Shown here one piece after another: positions 48,561-60,209 of a DNA stretch of 64,000 bases; positions within the stretch are counted from its first letter, which is position 1, and each line of letters opens with the position of its first letter. A program made the translations under genes and the position numbers. This stretch comes from Tetrastigma voinierianum (lineage: Eukaryota; Streptophyta; Magnoliopsida; Vitales; Vitaceae), in contig JAEQBH010002866.1 of the NCBI GenBank assembly GCA_016808115.1, positions 310,001 to 374,000 on the forward strand, given 5' to 3'. A model generated the notes under the pieces. It was given only the letters and a program-made list of their open reading frames with translations, was not told where the DNA came from and did not search any database.

Positions 48561-50900
48561 ATTTAGGTCAAGGTTAATTTTAAATAATAAGAGGTATATA
48601 TTATTATAATAATAATTATTATTATTATTTGAATCAAGCACTTTTATGTAACAAAACCCTTTTCTTTCTTCATCTCCCTCTCAATCTCTCTCCAAGTGAG
48701 TTTCTCTCACTTTCTCATTTTTCTAATTCGTTTTTCAGTTGCTTTTCTTTCTTCTTTAACTTATCCTCCTTTCAATTCCGATTTTCTATATGTCCCCCAT
48801 TTGGGTGTGGATCAAATTTGGGCAAAAAAATGTAAACGATTTTTTCCATTCCGATTCTTGGGTTCCAATATTCGAAATTGAAGCTCAAAGGATCCCCTCC
48901 CCCTTCTTTCTCATGGTAGAGAGAGGAGAGAGCAGGTTGTAGTTAGGGTTTACAAACACAAATGAGTGCACTTTATCTTCTTCCCAACATCTCCGATCGG
49001 TCTGGGGCGCATCATTGAATGTTTTCGTGCATTTGTCAGGCATTACTACTTCAATCTTTGGATTGCTAGAGATTCAAAATTAAATCCCACTACCTAGTAT
49101 AGAATTCAAAATTCAAATATGAAGGGCTTCAAATCACTTTCCATTATAATCTCCGTAAATTTGAGCTATCATGTGATTCACTTAACAACAACAAAGAAAG
49201 TATAAAGTTTGTGGGATTTGAAACACCGTCGCATATTTTACGATTATATAGAGTGTCTTTTTGTTCAAATCTAGGTTTTAGGGAAAGAAAAGCCATGGAG
49301 GAGAGGATCTGGGTTTTCTAGAGAAGAAGATGAGCATTGAAAAGCCGGTCCAATTTGAGTATTTATCATTTTTCGTTGTTAGAGGTGCTAGTATTATCAA
49401 GAAACATCTCTTTCATTTGATATTGTACTACCGATTCATCTCCAGTTAATTCTAGCATTTTTGTTCAGATTTTATTTTATTTTTTTGGTATCATGCTCGC
49501 CTAGCTTTTGTATTTAGATTCATACTCATATTCCTATGATCGAGCTCATAGAGTTTATAGATTAATACCTAAGGAATCGGGGTATGAGGGAAAATGATTG
49601 AAATTGGATGTTGACCCAAAGAAGAATAGCTAGAATCTATATCAGCAAGGCTAGCTCGTGACTTCATTTCCTAGGCGATAGAATAAGATTTGTGTTAAAG
49701 TTTGGCTGCTAGGGGGTGGTAGGGTGAACTGCAAAGCATGTAGTCTCCCTTTGCAGTATTTCAATTTTTTTATGTATGTCTATATACATATTTTCTAATG
49801 TTATGAGAATTTTTTATCTTTTTTATATATTTGCCCTTTTTTCTCATTGACCCAAATTTAGTGTTGATTCTCACATTTGCTTTTTCTTGTGTTTGTGCTT
49901 TTTTTAGGACCATGTTTTTCTCATATTGAATATCTTACACCATGCTTCTCAGATAACTATATACCAAGCTTTGTATTAATTATATCTTACCATGTTTCTC
50001 TCATTATATCTTGTTGTTTTTCTATAGGTTTTTATTGTCGTTTAAATTTTGGTGTTAAGTCTCAAGGATCCCTCTCAAATTTGTTATTATTTGTTGTCTC
50101 GATATTCATTTTTTTCTCTTTTTTTGATATTATATTTTTCAATAAGTGTTTTCTATGTTTGTCTTTTGTATATTTTTTCTTTTTTTCTCTCTCACCTTGA
50201 TTTCTGCCTCTGCTCACTATTGTTATTTCACTCACCTTGATTTATGCTCACAATTATTGTCTAGTTATGCCCTCACCCACCTTGATTCTTGCTAATCATT
50301 ATTATTTGGTAATCAATTGTGATTTTTTCTCATCAATTTTTATTTATTTATTTTCTTATATTTTGTTTCTTGACCATTAAAAATTTAATAATGTGATTAT
50401 AACAACTAGGATTAGGCTGCAATTGGTTTTCTAATTTTTATTATGTGCATATTTTCTTTTATTTATGGTGTATTCTAGTTTGTTTCCTCGAATATTATTG
50501 TGTATTATAGGTTGCTTTTGGATCTTGTTTATTAAATAACGACAAGAAAGAAGTTATGAGGTGGATTTTAGTTTTTTGCTTATTTGGTTTTCAAGTTTAG
50601 ATGGTAGCATAGAAGTTAAGGGAGAGGACTTTCACTGCCACCGTAGCGATGTTTAGTGAAGCATATCATTTTATTCAAACTCATTTTATATGTTTTTATT
50701 ATATAACAACTAAGAAATTTAAAAATATGTAAACTTTTGAGGAATTTTGATTATATTTTATTTCTTTTATATTTTTCCACGGTGAAACCAAATATGAGAA
50801 AATCTTCTCCTTAGTATTTTTTTTTTCCCTAATACATTTCGGATTCCAAATGGTCAATAATATAGCCGAGCCTACTGTGTGCCTGCTCAGCCTTCTATAT
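48561..50900. other. CACTA interior, left part: no gene recognised
   Basis: T-rich sequence with plus-strand open frames up to 107 codons (49877-50200), mostly Phe/Leu/Ser-rich because of the T bias. The tract at 48650-48960 with 'cttcatctccctctcaatctc' and 'agttagggtttaca' looks like a 5' UTR or captured gene start, but I cannot identify a product. Confidence 0.45.
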
Positions 50901-51252
50901 GCCACAATACACTTTGATGTATTGCAATACAACTCCTCCAGCAGCCATGCTCCTTATGTCACGATACAATTAATTGTATTGTGACCCCAGCAGCCAAGCT
51001 CTAGCCTCATCTCCTGTCACAATACACTTAGTGTATTGTGACATAAACTTCCTCCAGCCATCAAGCCTTCCTATTGCAATACACCAAGACCCACTGTACC
51101 CCCATGTTGCAATACAATCCCCTATTGCAATACACTTTCCCCTAGCCAAAACTGCACTACTATCACAATACAAAACACACTCACAACCAGGCCCAACAGC
51201 CCTCCAAAATTCACTGTGGCTCGGCCAAATACAATTTCCCATTGTATTAGAC
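50901..51252. repeat. Cluster of CAATACA/TGTATTG palindromes
   Basis: Four dyads stand out. 50904-50923 has arms caataca/tgtattg. 50958-50985 is a 28-base palindrome with one mismatched pair. 51016-51042 is a 27-base palindrome, perfect apart from its centre. 51228-51250 has arms aatacaat/attgtatt. Additional single caataca words fall at about 51077, 51111, 51127 and 51170. Function unknown. Confidence 0.8.
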
Positions 51253-52080
51253 ACGTACTGCAGCCCAACCAATTTTCTGCACCATTTTTTTTTTTCGTTT
51301 TTCATATACTTTTTTTTTTTTTCATTTATTTCCAGCTACTGAAAAATCACCCAAAAAAATACATATCCATTTTTTTTTTCCTCATTCTCCAGTACACCAA
51401 ATAAATTTATAAAAATTTATTTTCACTCATTTTCTTTAGTTTTACACACTATAAAAACCCTAGAAAATGATTTTCTTCATTCATTTCTCTTTTTTTTCAT
51501 TTCCACGCAGTTTGTTACCTACATGCAAGAGTTGAATATCGCATCCATGCAATTCCTTCCAAAAAAATTTTATGAGTTCAACTTATTCCTTTTTCAGGCA
51601 AAACTGAATAAATTTCCGTAATTTCACAAACCCAACCTCGCTCTTATTATTTAAACTCGAGCTATTGTCCGTAATTCTTCGAACCAATTATGAAAAATTT
51701 CTCAACCTCGTTTCACACTAAACCCTAGTGTTCCACCTTAAAATTATTAAAATTCTTATTTATTATTCACAACCCAAATAAATTTATTAAAATTCTATTT
51801 TATTTATTTTCTTTTTTTTCCGCTTACACTAATCGTGAAAAACCTCCATAATTTGTTTTCCACACTTCTATGTGCTAATTACTAAGCACACAAACAATCA
51901 TAACACATACAACATGGTATACACACCATTCATCAATTTACATGATCACAGACAAAACACTCATGCAGTGTTCTAGTTTTTGTTCCGTGCCTTCCTAGGT
52001 AATCACATACCTAACCCTACATCGAACCACCCAAGTGGTGATGGATACCCAAACCCGAGCTCCCTAGGTATTCGTATACC

Positions 52081-52094
52081 TAAGCTCGATACCG
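52081..52094 (-). other. Primer-binding site of truncated gypsy element
   Basis: On the minus strand cggtatcgagctta follows the LTR end. It matches TGGTATCAGAGCTTA with one substitution and one missing base. It shows that the LTR at 52095-53905 is a 5' LTR read on the minus strand. Confidence 0.6.
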
Positions 52095-53905
52095 TCGCGA
52101 TCCCAAAACTCCGGGTCCGCTGACAACCCGTCAACCCGCTGAATACTTGTAAATGTCTGGGTGACTGACACTACCATCGGTAACGGCAGAAGTCTCCTCA
52201 GACGGAGCTCCTACCCAAGAACCACCTGTCCCAAACAAAATCATAAGACATATATATGAGTAAAAACGGCCACTTGGGCCCCTGCATCAACACTCATCAA
52301 ACATATACCCAACTATATACCATAGTTTCAAGAGTTAATAATTTACTCTTATACAACACATATTAAAAGTTTAAAATATTCTAATACATGTATCCAGCTA
52401 AAACACCAAAGCCACAACCCGCTTCTTCTCAACCCGGCCTCAGATGAGTCGCCTCGTACGCTCCCCCGTACCGAGCCAATATATTCCTCGATAGGTGAGC
52501 TATGCCCAAGAGCTAATCACCCTAAAGTGCTATCTCACCTAAGTGCATATGCAAAGGCCCAAGGTAAACACACACTCAAGCAAATGCGTGATCCTACTTG
52601 AATGTGTCTATATGATCAACCCATGTCCCGAGTCTCACCGACTTCACACTTCGTCTCGAGCCATGTACGAAAAACATCATTTTCAAACAAAAACTCATTG
52701 CTGACAATACACTACCGACGCTGTTTGCAAAAATATGGGGGACTACCCTCCGAGGCGAATGTGTTGGAGAACTTTCCGAAACAGTCATGGTCCTCATCCG
52801 AAATGATCTGTTGGACTGTCTCCCAACCCCATTATCCGGAAAATCATCCTGTGAAATTCCTTTCGCAACCATGTTCATTTTTCCAAAAAATTCATGTCAT
52901 GCACACACACCTAATTAACAAATATGAGCAATTCAATTTGAATTACTCAACCATACACATTTTCACACAAAATTATTTCGTGTCACTATTCAAGTGAACA
53001 GTAAAACCTCGGGTTACTGTTCACGGCCAATCACCCAATATCGGTTCCACTTTGTGAACCCGAATTTCATAGCCATTCCCGGCCTCATACACACCACGAT
53101 ACAATTTATTTCATAATTTATGAAATAAACATCCAAAACAGCCCCAACACGCCGCGTACTCATACAAATGGGCTTCGTACTACAACAATTCGTTCCAAGA
53201 TTTTGAATCGATCAAACGTCGTCAAGGCTCCTCAAACCAACCGAAACATCCACAAACACTTAAACAAAGTGTACTCAAAGTAGATGAAACCCTACCTCAC
53301 GGAGTTTTGTCGAAACTTTAAAACCCGAGCCTACGCATAGGCCTCACCGCGGAGAATACTTTCCTTCTTGTCCCTCGACGAATCTCGACTGGCCGGACGC
53401 CTTGTAAATCTAGAGAGAAGTCACTCACTCTCACTCTAAAAACCAAAACCTAAGCTCAGTGTAATTCCTTTTTCCCTCCTTCACGTTTTCACTTTTCTTT
53501 CAATGGAGAAGATGAGCATTATACACTCTTTTGTCCTATTATCATTTAGAATTTAAAAATGTCATCCATGTTCATTCTCTCGATTTTTGACACGCCAAGA
53601 CAATATCTACCGTCTGCTTTCCATCGATTTATCCACCATGCAACACAAAGGCGTCACATACGAAGATACGTTATAAAGCACTTTGTCACATCACATGCCT
53701 TTACCAAGACCCGATACTGACATGCCCGAACGTGACAACCCTGACCATCTCTAATTCGACGAAATCGACGCAGTTAGCTAGATTGCGGAGACGATTCCAG
53801 CAAGGAAACTGCTTTCGTCATCCGAGATCTAGAAGATTTTCGGATTTTTACTGAAATTACGATTTTGCCCTTTTTCAGAAAATTGGAATTTTCTGGGGTC
53901 TCACA
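52095..53905 (-). mobile_element. Truncated gypsy element: 5' LTR (minus strand)
   Basis: On the minus strand it starts TGTGAGACCCCAGAAAATTC and ends at a decayed ...GGGATCGCGA. Its edges and internal blocks ('ccgctgacaacccgtcaac', 'cacggagttttgtc', 'tctagagagaagt', 'gatctagaagattttc') match the solo LTR at 55877-57218. The leader continues to at least about 51850, including an imperfect gtgctaattactaagcac palindrome near 51870-51887. No gag/pol is recognised and no partner LTR is present, so the element is truncated. Confidence 0.65.
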
Positions 53906-55383
53906 CTAGGGTATAAATTTTCTTTACTTGGGTGGTCAATTAGTAACTAATTTGGAATCCTACTTTTTCGAGGTGCCATGGTGGGTGTGAATGCATGGAA
54001 GTTTGGGGACTTCCATTATAGACCGTTTTCTCCCATTGAATTTTCATAGGTTTTCTTATTGTTTTTACTTTGATAGGGAGTGAAGTGATACTCAATGATG
54101 CTACAATTTGGATTATAATTTTCCTTTTATTTCTTACTTCATGGAATTATAGAAAGACATATTGTAATTGCATTTTGCTTTTAGCATCCTAATGATGACA
54201 TCCTTATTATGATACTATGGTGCAACAACATCCTCCAACATGATGTTGTAGTAGGCAGCCATGGAATTGCACTTTGGCCTCCATTTCTTCCTCGTCACTA
54301 GTAAGTATTCATCACTCTCTTCCTCAAATACAGCTTATTCTTCCTTGAACATTGCCATTTCGAATTTTTTATTTTCACCATATATTTTTTAAAATTTTAT
54401 TTTTATTTTTTTATATATTCTGGATAAATAAGTTTTTCAATATTTTACTGTCTCTCTTGTGTTCTTTTCAAATTTTTTGTGTTGTATTATTATTTTACAA
54501 AGTTTTTGCAGTTCCTCGCATTTGGTATGTTCTATTACTAAGAAACCAACTTTTTTTTTTCTCTCAATAGGTTACTATAATGCGAATTCCCTTTGGAAAT
54601 GTTGAAACTAGTGCTATGTGATTCACCTCTTTGTAAGGTTATTTCATGCTTAATTTCCTACACGCAAATGCCACAAATCATGTAGAGTGTTGAGCCAGTT
54701 TTGTATTTATGTAGCAAGCACAATCATATTTTGCTTTAATGAATATATGCATGTTCATGCCTTATCAAATTTGCATTAGCCTCCTAGAATGACAACAATG
54801 CTGCCAAACAGAGTGAAAAATTATTGATCACTTGTCTAATCTAGGTTCGGACCGTCATTGGTCTCTAAATATTATGGGGTATGAAAATGAGAACTATTCA
54901 ACAAAGAAACTTCTAAGAATTTAGGGTTTTTCTAGAAACAGTTGTTGAAGATTTAAGAAATAAGTATCATGATGGTGCTAGTACTCATTTTAAAAATTCA
55001 CTGAATCCTTGGATTTGTGACACATTATAGAAAATAATGTGCTATTGTTCCTATTGTCATTATAATATTAAGTCAAAATATCTAGATGTTAAAATTTAGA
55101 TTTTTGTCTTAATTATGTAATACATCATTATATCCATTTATGGCTTTTTTGAAGAACTTGGGAATTTCTCATTTCTCTTATATAATCGATTTAAACTTCC
55201 ATCGATTTGATCCATCACAACCCAATAGAACTTTGAAGCCTTAGGCGTTTTCCACACCCAATTGTGTTTTAAAATTAGTTTTTTGAGAGGTAGTGTAGTA
55301 ATTCTGTAATTTATCCAATAGCTTTTTAATTACTTACAAAATAAAAATACCTTAAACTTTTGAAATCGCAAGGAAAGAGAGAA

Positions 55384-55390
<7 letters not shown>
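53906..55390. other. CACTA interior, right part: no gene recognised
   Basis: AT-rich sequence with open frames of at most 72 codons (54352-54570). No motif, splice-compatible gene or repeat ends were recognised. Confidence 0.45.

Positions 55391-55442
<52 letters not shown>
55391..55442. repeat. (AT)n microsatellite
   Basis: About 26 AT units after a 10-base A run. Confidence 0.95.
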
Positions 55443-55447
<5 letters not shown>

Positions 55448-55871
55448 CATTACTTTTGGTTGTAGATTTCTAATTATAGAAATGTTCGTTTTGTACTTAT
55501 GCTTCTTTTAGTTATGTACCACTATCATTTTTATACTTTATTACCGATTTATTTTTTATTCTTACCCTAAAAACATAACCGATATTTTTCTATGCTTGAA
55601 TTAGGTTGGTGACATGCAAGAACAACGATTCAAAGAGTACAAGATGAAGAGAAAGATTTTATTATCATGCACCAGCTTTTAGGTGTATATCCATATAACT
55701 AAAATATTTTATAGTTTCAATTATGATATGTATTTTTTTCCACATCAGAAAATGGGAGTTAGATTCTTAAATTAGTTATAGATATATGATTTGATATTTA
55801 GATTTTGTTTTGGATCTATTCAACCTTCTTTAGATAAGGATTAATCTGATAACTAGGTTGGCCCTTGTATG

Positions 55872-55876
55872 TTAAT
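55872..55876. repeat. Left target-site duplication of solo LTR (TTAAT)
   Basis: TTAAT precedes TGTGACGCCCC and is repeated exactly at 57219-57223. Confidence 0.88.
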
Positions 55877-57218
55877 TGTGACGCCCCAACCTCGTGTCCG
55901 CTGACTACCCGTCAACCTCGCTACGTGGAATCTGTTATGTGTCTCTACGGTCGTGAGGCACGTATAGTAAACTACTCGCAGGGCCCGCATTATCCATACA
56001 ACCCAAGCATAAACTCATACAAAATATGATTAATTTACAATTGTATTTATTACAATTTATACAAAAAATGGGTCTCTAGCCCAAAATTTACAAAATACAG
56101 AAAATACAAGATAAGGCCATCTCTCGGGCCGTTTTTTTCGCCTCTAAAACCCTGGATGCGTCACATCCCCATAAAGTGCCTTCTGCATCTCCAAAAAATA
56201 GTCCCACGACGTGGTGAGCAAAGCCCAAGAGGGAATTTCCTACTGGGTTACTTCCCACCTGTCAAGAATGCAATGGCACACAAATATTCAACACACGCTA
56301 ATATATCACTCACGCGATATATTAACATAAATAATTCCATATATCATGCTATTCGCCATAACAATAACATAAGGTTAGCTCCTATGGGCTAAGGCATAAT
56401 CCGCGCCCTTCAGAACCCGCCACAAAATTACACTTAGCATGTTATTCACCATGGTCGCAACATCACACAAATCACACAAATGCACCTGACCGTCCAAAAC
56501 CATTCTGTGATTTCTTCAATCGGTCCAAATCTGAACCTAAACAACTGGCCATCCAGCCCTCAACAAATCCCTCATCCATTACACGACCCTGCCAAAAAGC
56601 AGCCAAAGTAGTGAGAAAACCCCACCTTCTCTGAGTTTTGTCTAAACTCCCCAAATCACACTCACATCAGCTCCCTCACGTAGGACCAACTTTGCCTCGC
56701 TGGGCCGCCGAGCCGACCTGGGCCCGATCGTCAGAGATCTTAGAGAGTTTACTTCTCTCTCTAAACCCCCATCTCCGTACCACTCCGCCCGTCAAACAAC
56801 CGTACCAAGAAGAAAATCAAAGTGAGAAGATGATGTCTTCTCCTTAAAATTACAAGCTCTGCCCCCAATTAGTTGACTTTCCCAACCCACTTTACACGTG
56901 GCTCAACGTGAGCCATGGATCTCCTCTTGCCATGTGTCCTCACGGAGGACATGCAAATATTTGGCATTTAACCTCCATGCAGCCCCCAATCTTGCCTGGC
57001 ATCCCCTTACCTTGCCACGTGTCATCCGACACCCACGCCGGTGGGTACCGAATCTCAATCACCTAATCCAACGGAACTCGACGCGGGTGGAAGTTAGATT
57101 TCATGTAGACTGGCCCTAACTGTGGAGTCCGTTTTGTCACACAGATCTAGAAAATCTTATTTTTGGACCGAAATTACCATTTTACCCTCCTTTTGTGAAC
57201 TGATTTTCCGGTCTCACA
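55877..57218 (-). mobile_element. Solo gypsy LTR (1,342 bp) in the CACTA element
   Basis: The plus-strand ends are TGTGACGCCCCAACC and ...ccggtctcaca; it is flanked by exact TTAAT repeats. No internal region exists, so it is a solo LTR. It belongs to the same family as 52095-53905, which retains a primer site read on the minus strand; the minus orientation of this copy follows from that. Scattered open frames inside (for example 56156-56392) are incidental. Confidence 0.88.
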
Positions 57219-57223
57219 TTAAT
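57219..57223. repeat. Right target-site duplication of solo LTR (TTAAT)
   Basis: An exact copy of 55872-55876. Confidence 0.88.
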
Positions 57224-57494
57224 TGCTTCTTAACAAAAGCATACCATCTTGGATACAAGTAAAAACAAGAACTTGTTGATATATAATGTGATACAATCTC
57301 GACAATATGGAAGAAACATTGACAAATGATATACTACTCAGATTTAGTCATCTTGACATATGTATATTTCAACGTAGCTTTAAGTTTTTCTTGACACTGG
57401 CATAGATGACATATATGAACATCGACCTACCTTGACATATTTATCTTACCTTGACGGTGAAAAACTGTCATTGAAAACCTTTTTACTTGTAGTG

Positions 57495-57497
57495 TAA
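57495..57497. repeat. Right target-site duplication of the CACTA element (TAA)
   Basis: TAA follows ...ACTTGTAGTG and matches 48380-48382; hAT sequence resumes. Confidence 0.8.
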
Positions 57498-57549
57498 ATT
57501 TTATAACTATTTTATTATTATATATTGAATATAAGTACTTTTATCAAGA

Positions 57550-58751
57550 ATTTAATGATGGCTTTTGTATGGAAATCACGCTCCACCATTAAGAATTTAG
57601 CCTTGAAGGTTCTTTCCCAAATCGCATCATCTTCAAGCAAGATATGAAAAGAAATCGAGCACATTTGCTCTAATTCATACCAAAGCAAAGAAATTCCGCT
57701 TTGTTTATCCTAGCTCCAACAATTGGTTTTTTGTTATTACAACATGAAACTAAAGATACGTGATATGGAGACAGAGACCGATAAAGTTACCAAAAATAAT
57801 TTTCTCGATTTACTTGAAATTTCAGCTGAGTTTGGTGAAGAAGACGATAATCAACTATTTCAATGGGTTAGACCTCTCCATTTAGATGATGAAGATGGAA
57901 AAACTCGATCCAATAACTGTTGTACACGTTCAAGAAGTGTGCGAAAGAAGTTTGAGCGGGTTTTATCTCGAAGAAGTTCATGCAGTGAAAGTTTTAATCA
58001 TGACACGAGGGATCATTTCAACCCGTCGTTAGTTCTCGAATTTCTCTTTCGATTCAAGTGTCGAACATGCAGTGCATCAAGCCAACATGCTTGTCAATTA
58101 CAGACTACAAAGCTATGATGGCTCAAGAGAGGGGACCAATGATGGTAGCGAGCATCGAAAATGATGGTGGGGAGGTTGCGATCCACAAACAAAGTCAATA
58201 TCCACGTTCGATTCACCGTGAAGATGATTTCACATTACGTTACACAAGATGAAGACCACTCTGCCCAGAGAGCGATCTAGGTATCGGGAGCCATTGAAAG
58301 GCATATAGGAAGACAACTAAGATGATTTGTTGATACAATGAGTATTCGCTTTTCTCGCGCTTTGAGTTCATGCATTGGAACTCAATTCCTGATTCATCGA
58401 ATGAGAGCAACATATTTCCTCTTATACAATGAGTTATGGCCGTTTCTTCACAAACTTTTAGGTTCATCATGAAGAATATGGAATGGTTAACTATCCTCAT
58501 GATCCATAAATGCCATTCCAAATTCCATATCAAATGCAACAAATATTTCAAACGAGTATGTGGGTGAACCCCGAGTTTCCTATCCATGGAGAGGTTGTGG
58601 GTAGGAGTCAACGAATTTATGCATGACATGTTCGAAGTTACAATCAATATTATCGGAACACCATATCTTGGTATGAATATTGTCTTCATCAAGATGAGAT
58701 CCCTTCATCAAATAATGTAATGGAGCCACATCGGTATTCATTTTGGTTTTA
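57550..58751 (+). pseudogene. hAT transposase, C-terminal part (dimerisation region and tail)
   Basis: 57560-57700 reads, over shifts, as YGNHAPPLRNLALKVLSQIA, then SSSS..CERNWSTF-like and IHTKARN-like pieces: the hAT C-terminal dimerisation region (LxxLAxxVLSxxxSSSxxERxWSxF). The clean 131-codon frame at 57723-58118 continues YYNMKLKIRDMETETDK, EFGEEDDNQLFQWVRPLHLD and an Arg/Ser-rich tail. Minor frames extend to ...DEIPSSNNVMEPHRYSFWF and the TAA at 58749-58751. It is cut from the core by the CACTA element. Confidence 0.85.
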
Positions 58752-58984
58752 AATGACTTTTGTGATGTAATTTCTCGATAAATTATAATGAATATCGTCT
58801 TCAACAAGTGTATATTTGCTTATTTATGCCTTTTTTATAGTTCAACAAAGTATTTCCATGAATTTCAAAGTATTTTTGTTTATTTTTGCATTATCGATAT
58901 TTTTGTCTAAAAATCCACCGATATTTCTGATATATCCGTAAAATCCAAGTACTGATATATCCGTAATTACCGATATTTTGTTCC

Positions 58985-60209
58985 TTGGTTCTAAGTGCAC
59001 TCGAGGGGTCTAGTGTAATTATTGTAAGTGCACTGCTCCAAGTGGTGTCTAGGTTTTAAATTCAAGTAGAATTCTTTTCAAATGAACAACACTTTATCCA
59101 AGGTGAAATCGGCTTTAAACCTTTGAATGAGGGATATTGTTGCTCTTAAAATTCACACCTTTGAATATTGTATGGATTAATGGATTTGATATCATGATTG
59201 GTTCAAGCATTTACTTAATGAAATGGGGAATCCTTTTAAAAGGGGCAAATAAAGAAATAATTTGTAAAATTAACCCTTTTGTTAAAAACTTAAAAAGAAA
59301 TATAAAAATGTCTTCATTTGGACAAATTTACCCCTCTAACCACCTCACTTTTATTTCCCTCCAACTTTTTCATCCCACTCTCCCTCATGCATCTCCTTCA
59401 TCCCACTGTTCAACTCTTCTCATTGTTCTAACTTCTTCATTTCATAAATGCTCTTTAGATTTGATCCTCCATATCTATCCAATTTAAAACCCATTAATAT
59501 AGGAGACATCCCAGGTAAGACCATTATGCATTCATTTGGAGCTTCATTTTTTCTATTATTTGGTGAGAACACCAAAATTTTGTTTTTGCTGAAACATATT
59601 GCATTGTATATTTTTCTTTGTTTTGCCTTTCATATCTAAAACAGATTTGATACTCAAGTGAAATTTATTCTTGTTTGTGTTTTTATTTTATTTTTGTTTA
59701 TATTTTCTCTTCATTGGTTTTTTCTTAAGTTGATTTTCTGTGACATAAATGATGACAATAGGTTTGAGATTGATTATGACTATCTTTATTAATAATTCTT
59801 CTACCTTGTAAAATCGCTCATGGTTGAAATTATTTGTAGTGCTTTTGATTTGCCATGTCTTTGCCACTATTTTGAATTTGGCTTCTCTACAATTGGCATG
59901 TAGGCTTATCTTCCTATGACATATTAGATATATGAAAGCGCTTAAACATTCTATTGTAAGAAAATGTTCTATGTAAAATGAGTTAGTAACTGAACCATAC
60001 TTAGGTCAGATTGGAGACATATTCCTACAAAATACAAATAAGAAAATGGAACATGTTTCCATGGCATGTGATGTTGGTAGCTTACATGAATTTCACGTTA
60101 AATTGATAGAGAATATTGTTGTTGTTTTGGTTAGCTACCTAAGGCAAAAAAAAAAAAAAAAGTAAAAGAGATGACAGCGAAAAAACCTCGACTAACACAA
60201 TAGGCATAT
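58985..60209. other. No gene recognised (59.0-60.2 kb)
   Basis: AT-rich intergenic sequence with a 116-codon plus frame at 59137-59487 that shows no motif and is Ser/His/Leu-rich, and an A16 run near 60147-60162. Nothing else stands out. Confidence 0.5.

Larger units (their letters stand above)
48383..57494. mobile_element. CACTA (En/Spm-type) transposon, 9.1 kb, inserted in the hAT element
   Basis: The left end starts CACTACTACAAAAAAGGC; the right end, on the minus strand, starts CACTACAAGTAAAAAGG. Both are followed by related subterminal words: 'tgacatat', 'ccttgac' and 'ttgacaca' at 48410-48560, and several 'cttgacat' and 'ttgacgg' at 57330-57470, as is usual where CACTA transposase binds. 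TAA flanks both sides. I see no TNPD-type transposase, so this copy looks non-autonomous and is loaded with LTR fragments. Confidence 0.88.
44589..58984 (+). mobile_element. hAT-superfamily DNA transposon, broken by a CACTA element
   Basis: The transposase gene (46116-58751) is clear. The ends are tentative: ggacaaaaatttcggt at the left and accgatattttgttcc at the right are imperfect inverted repeats, and related cgatatt/ccgat words cluster inside both ends (44600-44730 and 58890-58980). The flanks ctcggtta (44581-44588) and cttggttc (58984-58991) match at six of eight positions and could be a worn 8-bp duplication. Without the CACTA insertion the element would be about 5.3 kb, a normal hAT size. 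Confidence 0.6.

Noticed and set aside
50974..51342. 122-codon frame across the palindrome cluster
   Set aside because: The minus strand is open too (50970-51305); both follow from the repeated CAATACA words rather than coding.
53906..53910. CTAGG after the truncated LTR as a target duplication
   Set aside because: CTAGG occurs several times upstream, but none directly abuts a TG LTR end; the element is better explained as truncated.
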